Shown here: piece after piece, positions 1 through 10,789 of the stretch
How positions within the stretch are numbered: position 1 is the stretch's first letter
Layout: each line of letters begins with the position of its first letter
DNA from: Gnetum montanum
Lineage: Eukaryota; Streptophyta; Gnetopsida; Gnetales; Gnetaceae
DNA length: 64,000 bases
Direction: 5' to 3'
NCBI GenBank assembly: GCA_015680685.1
Contig: MNCI01015910.1
Span: 1,961,001-2,025,000, forward strand
Translations under genes and position numbers: made by a program
The notes under the pieces: model-generated
Databases searched by the model: none
What the model was told of the DNA's origin: nothing
What the model saw: the letters and a program-made list of their open reading frames with translations, nothing else

Positions 1-135
1 GGGATGTTCATAAATCTAGGGGACTCTTGCATAAGGTTGAGTACTCCAGATTTCATCTTCATCATCAATTTTTTTGGTTCTCCAATGAATTGCCTCATTA
101 GTGGTTACAGGATCATAGTCTTATGAGAGAGACAT
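1..135 (-). pseudogene. Athila-type gag, N-terminus only (element A1)
   Basis: This is the start of a retrotransposon gag (capsid/nucleocapsid) frame read leftward from an ATG at 135-133 and cut by the window edge. It begins MSLS and continues with AIHWRT and DDEDEIWSTQ. The gag start of element A2 at 19727 has the same pattern (MSLSQD, AIHWRTNE, DEDEVWSTQ), which is why I chose this ATG. The fifth codon is TAA where A2 has CAA, and a TAG follows later, so the copy is dead. The 120-base stretch between this start and the primer-binding site is untranslated leader. Only the first 45 codons are visible. Confidence 0.7.
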
Positions 136-257
136 TATTGTGAAATTGTGTGTGAATTTGTATGTGAATTTTTATAATTATTTCTCCCTAAAAGATATAT
201 TGTTAATTCCTATACAACGACCTTGTATGATATAACTAATCTAGATAACTAGCACTG

Positions 258-275
258 TCCCCGGCAACGGCGCCA
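258..275 (-). other. Primer-binding site, tRNA-Asp type (A1)
   Basis: The plus strand reads TCCCCGGCAACGGCGCCA, identical to the 3' end of plant tRNA-Asp including CCA as I remember it. The minus strand is therefore an 18/18 primer-binding site. It lies one base from the LTR edge at 277 and fixes the element as minus-strand. This primer is typical of Athila-lineage Ty3/gypsy elements. Confidence 0.9.
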
Positions 276-276
276 A

Positions 277-1173
277 TGATTAGTGGCAAGGTACCCCTAC
301 ACTCAACCATATGAATACGAGCGTTTCACGCATGATCTCGTTGAACTCCGTAGACGGACTAGTTGTGGTATCTAGATAGTTATTCTTAGGTTGCAGTTCA
401 CTATCTTCCCACCTAGACTAGTATTAGCTTTGTCACATATGGTTTAGTCCAGAGTGAGGTGTATGATGTGGTTTCTAACCTAGTGCTACTCCTAGAGGCA
501 ATGGAAAATATCTTTAATTAAGCTAAGAGGAAAAGGGAGAGAGAGTCTAAACTAGCCTAAGTGCGATGTGCATCTGTTCCTTAATCATCCGTACACATCT
601 TGGACCTCGTGCACGACTACCACGAGGATTACCAAGCACAGATCCTAGGTATGCTACTGGGTTACCAAGTAGTCATAGTTAACTACTCATGATCAAGTTG
701 TACTCATTCCACGTTTAACAAGAGATAAGGGTGAGAGATATTAACTAATGAAGCAGTAAATAATAATTAAATAAATAATTAGTTAAATTAAGTGAATGTT
801 ACAATGATGAAGTAATCTCGATCTTTATTTCCGATCATGTGCATGTCCAAGTACGTCACACTCGAATAAAGGTTTCATACAATTACAATCACCACACTGC
901 AGGCATACATTGGAAAATATTCTAACTCTAGAATGATAAAATTGCAAGAGTTTACTAAGGAACTAAGAACTAACTCCTAGAACAAGGAAAGCTACCTCTT
1001 ATTTATAGAAATTGAGGCAGGCCACGATATTGCGTACGCGATATCGATGGGTAGATGCGATATCACAGCTGTGATATTGGGGGTCCAATAACTGGGCCTG
1101 ACAGACCATATCTTGTATCAGGGCTTCGATAATAGGGCTTTGATAACTGGGCCTGATAGACCATGACTCATCA
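277..1173 (-). repeat. 5' LTR of Athila-type element A1
   Basis: An 897-bp LTR read on the minus strand, starting TGATGAGTCATGG at 1173 and ending at 277 next to the primer-binding site. A close relative of the A2 LTRs and of the solo LTR at 31403-32245. A TATA box lies at 1001-1009, and upstream of it are clustered GATATC-type palindromes. The partner 3' LTR is outside the window. Confidence 0.9.
1001..1009 (-). promoter_or_regulatory. LTR TATA box (A1)
   Basis: The minus strand reads TTCTATAAATAAGAGG. The same CTATAAATA core occurs at the equivalent place in the other Athila-type LTRs here: 15481-15490, 20586-20596, 14441-14450, 32126-32134, 40488-40497 and 60766-60774, and on the plus strand in the inverted LTR at 1431-1439. 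Confidence 0.65.
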
Positions 1174-1357
1174 TTGACAAAGTATACTAAGAATGGGATA
1201 TAGAGACATAAAAGATTTTGATTTTTAGAGATGTGGTTTTTGATGATATATATTTTTAATTTAACTACAATTATGATGATTTCTAATAAGAAAATGATAG
1301 TTTCTTCGTAAAAAAATTTTATAATTATCTTAATCTAAGAGTTTCTTGAAAAGATGC
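1174..1357 (+). pseudogene. Ty1/copia integrase C-terminus, piece 1 of C1
   Basis: One plus-strand frame reads WDIET, a stop, then KILIFRDVVFDD at about 1194-1247. This matches the conserved end of copia integrase, where a GYRL-WDP-like stretch is followed by ISRDVVFDE. The order and spacing fit, with two stop codons in place of sense codons. It lies between LTR A1 (ends 1173) and inserted element A3 (starts 1358). The same pol should continue at 14545 and again at 20720, where RT motifs appear in correct order on the same strand. I infer one copia element split by three insertions. Confidence 0.7.
1353..1357. repeat. Target site duplication GATGC, left copy (A3)
   Basis: GATGC immediately precedes the outer end of the left LTR of A3. 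The same five bases follow the right LTR at 14540-14544, which marks 1358-14539 as one insertion unit. Confidence 0.7.
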
Positions 1358-2157
1358 TAATGAGTCATAGTTTTGTCGGCTACGTCGACAAGGCCTCGTC
1401 GATGCATGTCGACGTAGTGTCTACATTCAGCTATAAATACATGTCCACTAGTTGCATTTATGGTAATACAGATTTAGAAGTAGTGAATCTCTTGTAGTTT
1501 GTTCATTTGAAAGTTAGAATTTTTCTCTCGAGTGCCTATAGCAAGAGTCATTGAGTGTACGGATCTTTATTTAAGCATTGTTGTACCTAAGCATAATAGT
1601 GTGTGCGGCAATAAAGAAATTTTTTTTGATAAACCTTGTAGCATTCTAGATAGAATAAATATTCTATTTATGCATTTAATGTTTTCAATTATTTATTAAA
1701 TATTTTCTAGTCATTAAGTTAATGAAGCAATTAAGCAAGAGAGATTAAACACATAAGTATGATCACTTCAAGCGTAACACGTATTTTCTTGGTAATCCCA
1801 ATAGCGTTATTGCTTGGTACACCCAATAGTGTAGTGCTTAGTAACCCATCAATGGATACATGGGTTTAGGACATGTGTGGATAGTAGGACTAGATGCTTA
1901 TGTTAGGACTAGTTAAATGTTGGTTAATTAGTTAGTTTAAACTAGTTAATCCAATTAATTTTATCTCCCCTTAAATACCAAACCATAAAACATAAAATGA
2001 TAAAAATTAGATGCCTCAATTATACTTAACCATACCAGTGTATATCACAAGTGTAATTGGGAAGATAATGATTGGCCTTAAGGTAAGATTCACTTCCTAA
2101 AAGACTAGTGCACTAGAAACAATAAAGTCCATGGAATTTGATCAAATTCCACATGAA
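1358..2157 (+). repeat. Left LTR of A3, inverted and truncated
   Basis: It reads on the plus strand from a U3-like start (TAATGAGTCATAG), through a TATA box at 1431-1439, to about 2157. By eye it is nearly 90% identical to the reverse complement of 13673-14539. The final ~50 bp, which should end TACTCATCA, are missing. The sequence passes directly into the internal 3' end, which aligns with 40640-40900 of A5. Confidence 0.85.
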
Positions 2158-2377
2158 TAAAAACTCATCCTCTAGTTCTTTACAAAAGTGGGAAGGTATG
2201 GGATTATTAACTAATCTTTCACAAACAAAATAGACTAACTAACTTGATAAAAAATGGAGTGCCTGGGTGTATGGATTAATACATTACAAAAATGGTAGTG
2301 TTCAGGACACAAAATTGAACACCATGACATGACTATTCAAAATTGGACAACATGTTCCTTGATAACATGAAGTCTAG

Positions 2378-5170
2378 TGGAGAAGATTAGACAGTCCCAA
2401 GTGGTGGTGGCTCCTGTGGTTCCAAGGGATCTTCACCAGCTTCATGCATGGGTGGTGGTTGAGGTGGCTACAGCTATCCTGCTGTTGCTGCAACTTCAGG
2501 CAGGAGGTGAAAAGCATCTAGTAGTGCTTTCATTTTCTCCTCCTTACTTCTGGGATTGTGCATCATCCATGCAGCTTCACCAATGTGGGTCAGAATGGGC
2601 ACATCCCAAGGACATAGGATTGCTAGAAATAACTCCTTAGCATTGATGAACAAGAAAGTGAACTATTTACGTTCAGTGTCAAACACTCTGACTATGTCAT
2701 TGAGCTCCTAGTAGTGATTTATTCATTTTGCAAAGTTCTTTTCAGTTGATCATTAATCTATGAATTTTCCTTTGAGAACTTTGAGTTCAACATTTGCAAT
2801 CTCAAGCTTTTTCTTGGTGTCTTTGTGGTGCTTGAACTCTACCTCGTATAACAAATATGAGCTAGCCACGTGTTTCTTTAACTTTGACTATGACTGTCCA
2901 ACCGTTAGCATTGCTAGGTTTGTGTAATAGAGATTAGCCAAGTTCACGTACTTTATTATTTCTTTGATTTGCAACTCCTTTAGGTAGATCTTCGCTTTAT
3001 TATAGGCATCAATCCCATCAATGATGGGTTGCCAAACCTCTCTTTCTTGTTGGAGTTGTTGGAGGGCTTAATTTTTTTCTCCTTCACCAATTGGATGTGT
3101 TTCTTATTAACTTCCTTCTATAGGCCAACTTGGTCTCTGTAGTGATTCTTTACTTTTTCAAACTTGAGAATCTTATTCTTCCTGGCAGTGACCTTGATGG
3201 TAGACTTTTGGTGTAAGGCATGAACTTCCTTAATTGACAAGTTTCAATTCTTTACGACCAATCTTCTTAATTTAGTTTTCACCCTGGTAAGCTACTCCTA
3301 CTGTTGATGAATAAATTCTTGCATTTGTTCCTTCTTGGCATCAACATTACATAGGCAATGATTTTGAGTAGTCAAAGTCTCATTCTCCTGGTGCATCTAA
3401 GCCAAGTCCTTTTGAATTGAATACGTTTTTTCTTCAGCTATGGACTACATGAAGATGGCTGTTATTGCCTTCTCCTTAGCCTTCTAAAATCATTCTTGAA
3501 GCTGTAGAAAAGCTTCATCTCTTATTATTGTTGGGCTGAGGATTACAGGATCAGCAAGGTGGGCATGTAGTTTAACAACCTTTGTGGCTAAGTGTTGATT
3601 TTGTTCTTAAGCCATTTTGAGTAGCCCCTCCAAATTCATCTAGTAGCTTCGACTGGGTTGCAATGATGTTTTCTAAAAAATCAAAGATGTCTAAAATTGG
3701 TTGCCTAGTCCCCACTAGTTGATCCAGCAATTCTTCACATTGGGCTATGTTCAACTTCTAGTTGATCATGCCTGTGGATGTTTGCATGTCTCAAAGTGTA
3801 GATACATCTAGTAAAGATGCTGTGGGTGCATTTAGTGCTTTAGCGACATGGTCAGTAAGAAATTTAGCCATTTTTCCTATCCTTGGTGCTGCATCACTAG
3901 GAAAATTGGCCCTTCACCTTCCTCCAAATGCACCGAGAAGCTGGTGGCATTCCCAGAGACTTTTGGAAATAAATGGTGTTCAAATAATGATACCATCACC
4001 TCTTGAGCATTGGGATCCAACCTCATAGGCAACTGCATTCATTGGGTAGAGAAAATTGGTCCACCCCTCTCCATCTAGCTAATTGTTTAAGCCACCTCAT
4101 TAAGGTGACTCATTGTTGGATGATATATAAATGGATCCGTCCCAATCATTCCTGCACATTACTCTTGTTCACTCAAGACTATTCTTGGATTTTACGCAAG
4201 TGCTCAATGGTTGCATGGGCCTTTGATGTTGTTTCTTAAGTGGGTGGTGGTCTAGTCGTTGTTCACGTATTTTCTTTCATGATCTCGGACCATGAGGCCA
4301 AAGGAGCATGCTTGATTGTATCATTGGAGTAGCAAACGATACATGTCCTTTTGCAGAGTTTTTAGATGAGGCATGGAAAGGGTAGGGTTTTTCTTCTATG
4401 TTCATTTTCTTTGAAGAATTTTTTGATCTCTAAGTAGATCAGTTGTGGAAGGTTGATGAGAAATTTCCCACTTAACATAGCACAGGCTCAGGTAGAGAAT
4501 GTAGTCACCTTTCTTGTCCTCATCATTGGATTGAGGTGATAGGCCACAATCTTGAATTAGATTTACTTTGCCAATGTGAGCACATTGTACTCCTTATGGT
4601 CAACCTCGTAGCACCATTGGGTTCACTCCTTCTTGGCCTCAGGATCATCTTTTATGGATAGTTCTGCTAACTATGTCCCAGTGTTAAGCAACCCTAATGC
4701 CTATGTGATAACTTCGGCCAAGTAGGATACTTGAATGTCCTTGATCTTGATAGTGGACCCCAACCTTTTGTTGCTCCAGAAGAGATGTCTCTTCCATGTA
4801 CCATTTCCCATTGGTTGTAATGATTGGCGACATGGGAGAGGTTTGTAGTTGAGTCTTGACATCTACTTGAGCTTTCTCTAAGAATAGCCCAAAGTTCATC
4901 TCTTGAAGGATTGATCATTGAATTTCTCGAGATTAGATAATGTCAAGGCAAGCTTGAATAAAATTGACTTCAAGCCTTGGCATAAGTCTAGGCACTTCTT
5001 CTTTTGGAATCCGTCAAATAGATTCCACTTTGGGCTACTCATGAAAAGGTCCCGTTGAATGGGTTACCTTTGGTAGTTCTTGAACTTGTTCTTATTAGCC
5101 CCTTCTAACTTTAGACTGCTTCTCCTTTGGTTGAGAGGGTTCTCCTTCCTAAGGGCATTTTTGTTTTGAT
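2378..5170 (-). pseudogene. 3' ORF of A3 (env position): plant-transposon domain plus coiled coil
   Basis: A degraded frame between integrase and the 3' end, read leftward. Near 4900-4680 it has EMNFGLFLEKAQ and then PIITTNGKWYMEE. Near 4640-4400 it has QWCYEVDHKEY, FKIVAYHLNP, LSGKFLINLPQ and a final LI-x-KLC. This resembles the plant transposon domain I recall as Pfam PF20167 (Transposase_32). Near 3754-3572, ELLDQLVGTRQPILDIFDFLEN begins a long Lys/Glu/Leu-rich stretch likely to form coiled coils, followed by a Pro-rich tail near 2400. A5 carries the same protein at 40862-43810. The position is where other Athila elements carry an env-like ORF, but I see no signal peptide or membrane segment. 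Confidence 0.65.
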
Positions 5171-7460
5171 GTGATTTGTAATCATAATGAGACCATGGGT
5201 TAGTAATCGTTATGTAACTTAAAGTAATTGGAATACCTTTTTCTCTTAAGGATAGTTACACCTGGCTAAGTTGTGATTATGGTTGATTTAATTACTTCAA
5301 TTATTATTTTTTATGTGTTATTGGTAAAAATACATCTCGGAGGTTGTTGAAAGGGCTAACTTTTGAAAAAATTGATGTTTGTATATTGTTAAGGTTATTA
5401 ACCATTTGGGGGAGTTACAAAAATTTCCAAAAATTTTCATTGATTTTTCATTGGAAACCTTAAGGTTTGCGGCCCCCATGATAAAGATCTTACCTCCAGT
5501 AAGTGTAGGATCAAAAAATGGAGTGATTTTGACGAACAATTGGGAAGTTATGGCTTTGGAAGGTTTTGGGCTCTGAAAAATTGCAAAAACTCTTCTTGTG
5601 CTATGAGGCAAATGTAAAAAATTCCTAAGTGCATGACGATATATATAGGATGTAAGCACTACATCGATGAGGCCTCGTCGATGGGGCCTCATCGACACAG
5701 TCAGCTGCATTGACGAGACCTCTTCAACACAGCTATTGACCACCATAGACAACCATTGACTTTGGTCAAACTTGCACAATACTAAGAAATTTTGAATGAA
5801 ATTAGGGTCAAATGAAAGCTCAAAAGGTCAAGAACAGTATGAAAACATGAGAAGAGGGTGTTAAAGCTCATAAATTTGAAAAAATGAAGAAAAATTATTT
5901 TAGGGGATGAATGAAATAAAAGGTTAAGGAGAATTGAGCGGAATACCCAATGAAATATGCAAAAGATAGGATTGTAGCAATGTTAGAGGCAATGGACCTT
6001 AAGTAACCAAACCAAGAGCTATGCAAGTGGGTCCTCCCCATAGTAGGCTCATGCCCTTGTTGCCCTTGCATAACCTCAACTAAGGAGTCTATGGGCCCCA
6101 TAGTCGATTTAATGATTAAGAAAAGTTAAGGACCAACCAAAAAGATCTACTCAAGAATTCCAACACATTAGACCAAGACATAGAGCATAACATAGAACGT
6201 GGTAGTGAGGTGAGTTATGGCGGCATGGATGGATAATAGAGAAGCTGGAATGGAGTTTCAAATTGAGGTCATAAGAAGTCCCTTATGGAATTTGTGTTTA
6301 AAAAGACATGAAAAGATCCATCCTTAGTCCAGACCAAAACCATCCACTTTTAATGACTTTGCGTCACCACCCTAAGACTAATCCACCAACATGAGACATG
6401 AGAGTGCTTTCACAAGACAACCACCATTCCATAAGAAGAAGACAAAAGAGAATTAGGAAGTGAGAGAGGGCCTTGGTTAGAGGGGACTTTCAGGCATAGG
6501 TGCATGTCTTTCTAGTTCCATAACTAGTGCTTGTAGCCTATTTATTTGTCCTAGGGGTGTGCTTTGAATTCCTATCATTTTTTTGAATGGGAAGCACACC
6601 ATGCAAGGACTTATTCATTTATTATGTCTAAGGGATGTGCTTTGAATTCCCATCATTTTTTTGGATGAGAACCACACCATGCAAAGACTTTATTTGACTT
6701 CCTATCAGTGGTTGGAATGGAGCAGTAAGAAGTCCATGAAAAACATTCAAGCACTCAAGCAAGTACAAAAGTACAAAGAGTATTAAGTTTTCTTGAAGTC
6801 ACACCCTTTAGAAACCTTTGAATCCTTCGTAATTCTAAAACTACCAAGGTCATTGATTGATTAAAAGTTTCTTGAATGGAAGGGGCCTCAAATTCTCAAA
6901 ACAAGGAAAACCATAAAGTGTATTGAATGGGTAGATGATGTGGACTCACTACTTGTTCTAGGAAAAATAAATCATGTCAAAGTCATTAAACATCAGAATT
7001 CAAAAATAGAAACTAGACATCAACAATCATAACATTAAGCACAAACCATCATTAGTAAACAACAATAGTGACACTGTGTCGTATGACACTAAAGCAATTT
7101 TTATTGGCAAAAATAATGAAACATCACACTTGAAAAAAACAAAACAAAACAAAATAAAATATATAATAAAGTGTAAAATACTCAAGAAAGGCTCAAAGGT
7201 ACTAACAATGGTGTAAAATTAGAAAATTTTAAAAATCCAAAAATTTGTAAAATAAACAACTTGTAAAATTAAAAATGTGAAAAATAAAAATTAGAAAACT
7301 TAAGAAGCCATATGGATTGTTAGCATGGATAAACATCTCCCTCATGACTGAGTTGGAAGGAGGAGATCCAAAAAATAGAATGTGGTTGTCCATCTATCAA
7401 GGTGGTAGTTGCATTGGCTTGTCTTGGTTTGAGGAAAGGTTTTACATGTTGGATGTTGAC
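5171..7460 (-). other. Untranslated linker between integrase and 3' ORF (A3)
   Basis: About 2.3 kb with no recognisable protein. It aligns along its length with 43811-45562 plus 53559-53860 of A5. It contains a conserved donor-like GGAGGTAAGATC on the minus strand near 5485-5500 and a cluster of TCGATGAGGCC-like palindromes at 5660-5720. Two short imperfect direct repeats containing AAGGGATGTGCTTTGAATTCC-like sequence occur at 6545-6690. Confidence 0.6.
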
Positions 7461-7463
7461 CAA

Positions 7464-8570
7464 TTACTTTTTATTTGGACTTTCAGGTTTGTAAATTATC
7501 ATGGCCCTAGAGGAAAAGATTTGATCAATTATATAAGGTCCCTCCCACAATGTTTGGAATTTTTCCTTTTGAGGTACATGTGTGGGATTCCAATAGAGGA
7601 CCTTATCTCCTCGTGAAATTTTTACTTCCCTTATTCTGAGGTCATAACATTGCTTGCCAAATGCCTTATGCACCTCATTCAAAGATAGGAACACTAATCA
7701 ATTTTCATCTAGCACATTCAAGTTGATTAATCTTAATTTCTATGCTAGACTTAGGTCAAGATTCAGATCATAGGCTATTGAGAGTGTGTAGAGCTCATGT
7801 TCAAACAGGAGCATTGGAAGTTTGCCATACACCAACTCGTAGGGAGAATAGACAATAGGAAGTTTCCATGTTGAATGATAAGCTCAAAGGGCATTGTTAA
7901 GTTTTGCACTCTAATCTTTTCTATATTTGCTAATGGTTCATGTTAGTATTTTTGTGATCTCTTAGTTAGTTACCTTTGCTTGACCATTGGCTTGGGGGTG
8001 GTTAGATGTTGTTAATTTATGTTCAACCCCCAAGTGTTGCATTAACTTTCTAAAAGTGGCATTTGTGAAATGAGTTCCATTATTAGAAATTAGTGAATGT
8101 GGCATCCCAAACCTATTCACAATAATTTTTTGTATGAATTTGACAACAGTGGATGATGTATAATTAGTAATGGTTGCTGCCTTTGCTCATTTTGTGCAGT
8201 AGTCAATTGTTCTGATAATATATGCCTTTCCATTAGACATGGGTGTGATGGGACCTATGAAATCAACACTCCATATGTCAAAAGGTTCTAGTGGTTAAAT
8301 CCACCATTGAGGATCTTCGACACAAGTGGTCATCCCCCCATCTCATTGACGACATTCACAAGATTTTACAAATTGGTGGACATCCTTGAAGATTGTAGGC
8401 CAATAGTATCTTGCCATTAGGATTTTTATGGCCATGTGTCTCTTTGCATAGTGGCCTCTGCAAGGCCCTTCATGAGCATCCTAGAGAACACGTAGTTGAT
8501 CTTCATTAGGGATACACCAATGAATCATGCCATTGACACAAACCTTATAGAGGTGTCGATTGATTTTCAT
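7464..8570 (-). pseudogene. Integrase of A3
   Basis: Minus-strand gypsy integrase that would join element cDNA to host DNA. The N-terminal zinc region has HEGPCRGHYAKRH and YYWPTIFKDVHQFVKSCECRQ. The core has FDIWSVDFIGPITPMSNGKAY (first Asp present), ISNNGTHFTNATF, and HPQANGQAKVTN, where the usual Glu reads Lys. The second catalytic Asp of the DDE triad is Asn (codon 8082-8084). Further on, YSPYELVYGKLP and FQTLWEGPYIIDQIF match the C-terminal part of Athila integrase. Several in-frame stops are present. The family assignment is firm; function is not possible. Confidence 0.85.
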
Positions 8571-8759
8571 AAAGTATCTAACCTGATGAAGAAATTGTTG
8601 CTTCTTTCTAAAGTCAAAATCTTGTGGCATCTCTTAAGTAAGAAGATAGGTGAGGATGCCATTGTACCATGTTGTTTCTATGGGCATTTGTTCATTTATT
8701 GCTCTTGTAAAGAGGAGTTCTCTTGGAAACTGATTAGAGAGTGAGCTCTCCTCCTCTTT

Positions 8760-10060
8760 ATTATCCCATCTTAAGCAAAAGAGGTGGTTAGTGACCACAT
8801 TCTCAGTTCCTTTCGATCTACCATAGTGAGATTAAACTCCTGCAAGATCATGAGCCATTGTATGACATGAGTGCTCACCATTGGCTTCTTTATGAGGAAG
8901 CAGATTGCACAGTGGTCCATGTGCACAAATACTTTGTAGCCAAGCATATACTGCTTGAACTTTTCCAGAGTGTACACCACAACCATTGGTTCTTTTTTTT
9001 GTGGTGGTGTAATTTAATTGTGCTCCCATAATGCTTCAGCTCGTGCAGTGGATGTAGTATGGGCATTTCTTATCATCCATCTACGTGAGAAGTGCTTCCA
9101 AGGTGTAGTTAGATGCATTTATCATAATGTGGAAGGGTCTTGACCAATTTGGTGCTTGGAGGATTGGTGTTTCTACGAGTTTCTCTTTTAACTATTGGAA
9201 TGCATGTTTACATTCCTTGGTCTAGATGAAAGGTGCATCTTTCTTTGTAAGTTCTACCAAGGGTTTTGCAATCTTAGAGAAATTCTCTATGAATCATCGA
9301 TAGTAGACAGTGTGTCCAAGGAATGATTTGACATCTCTGACTATCTCTAGTTGGCATGTTATTTCTTAAATGATCCTTATCTTTCTGGTTCTACCTCAAA
9401 CCCTTTTTGCAAAATTCAGTGCCCCAGCACAATGCCTTCTTAGATCATAAGGTGGCTCTTTTGCCAGTTGAGTGGCAAGTTTGCTTCAACACATCTCTTC
9501 AATACTTGCTCAAGGTAGTCCAAGGCTTGCTCAAACGTAGCTCCATAGATGGAAAAGTCATTCATGAAGACTTCCACACCACTACTAATTTATTGTTAGA
9601 AAATACTAAGGACCAAGCGTTGAAATGTTGCAGGGGCATTACACAGAATAAATGGCATTTAACAATATGAAAAAGTTCCCTAGGGACTTGTGAATGTTGT
9701 CTTGACCTAATTTTTAGCGCAATTTGGATATGGTTATAGCCACTATAACCATCCAAGAAGCTATAATAGCAATGCACAAATATGGTGTCCAATACTTGAT
9801 CTACAAATGGCAATGGAAAATTATCTTTAATGTTGCCATATTTAATAGCCTGAAGTTGATGTAGACCTGCCATTTGCCACCTTTCTTTGACACAATTATG
9901 AGTGGGCTAACCCACTCACTATCTATGATGGAATAGATGAACCCTGCCTTGAGGAGTTTTTTAATTTCCTCTTTGACAATCTACTTTAATTTGGTGTTCA
10001 ACCACCTCTGTGGCTACCTTCTAGGCTTCATGGTCGGTTCAGTGTAAATATGATGTTAGC
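8760..10060 (-). pseudogene. Reverse transcriptase and RNase H of A3
   Basis: Minus-strand pol core. Visible motifs in order are CNAPATFQRL near 9640, VEVFMNDFSIYG at 9546-9578, LVLNW-like PLNWQKSHLM, EGIVLGHRI, KSFLGHTVYYR-FIENFSKIAKPL, MGAQLNYTTTKK, KFKQYMLGYKVFVHMDH and LMILQEFNLTMVDRK. They match Athila RT and RNase H in spacing. The catalytic box reads FMNDF where A5 keeps FMDDF, so one catalytic Asp is lost through the codon at 9560-9562. There are several frameshifts and stops. The neighbouring integrase lies downstream in the same direction. Confidence 0.85.
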
Positions 10061-10789
10061 ATATCCTTGGATTGATTCTTGTTAGCTCAAGATGTGACCA
10101 AGCAAAGGCTATTGGCCATTTGTTAACTACCTTTAACTTTTAATTTTTTTAGGAGCAAGTTTGGCGTTAATTATGATCAATTTACCAGTGTTTAAAAATG
10201 CATATTCCATGCTAGTTGGTAAAGGTTTTAGCTCTAGGGGCTCCTACTTGAAGTTATTAGGGATTTCCAACTCTCCCCAATAGGTATCATTATCTTCGTC
10301 AGAGAGTTTGGAATGAACCTTTTCAATTTTGTCCATGCCTTTAACATAAGCATGTGTTAGGCTCTCAGTTGGTTCCAAGCATAATGTCTTACTATTAGAG
10401 TCAACTATTAGCCATTGGGTGCCCTCCTATTTTGTGGCTACCATGTACAGACACCTTTGGATATTTATTTCTTATGCACACTAATTGCATGCTTTAATGT
10501 ATGTACTTTTGATGGACCAAATCTTTTGCATGTGCAATTGCAATTGTTATCACTATACGCAATGCATAGAATACGCTTGTTCTCGATCTTGTCTAATTCA
10601 TTTTTTTTTGGATATTTATAGAGATAGGTCCCTTATACTCATACGTGCATTGACCATGCTTAACCAAGCTCTTTCCATAATAATGGGGAACTCACTTTTG
10701 TAGTTTTTAACCTTCATCACTAGAAAATCAATAGGATAGGACCACCCACAAGCTATGATCACAATGTCCTCTACTAATCATAGGGGGAT

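Noticed and set aside
258-275. Exact 3' end of tRNA-Asp, suggesting a tRNA gene
   Set aside because: No cloverleaf precedes it. Its place one base from an LTR, repeated at 13654, 19843 and 59988, identifies a primer-binding site.
5318-5779. A 153-codon minus-strand open frame, among the longest in the window
   Set aside because: It lies in the non-coding linker of A3, runs through the palindrome cluster, and has no matching frame in A5. No domain or signal is visible.
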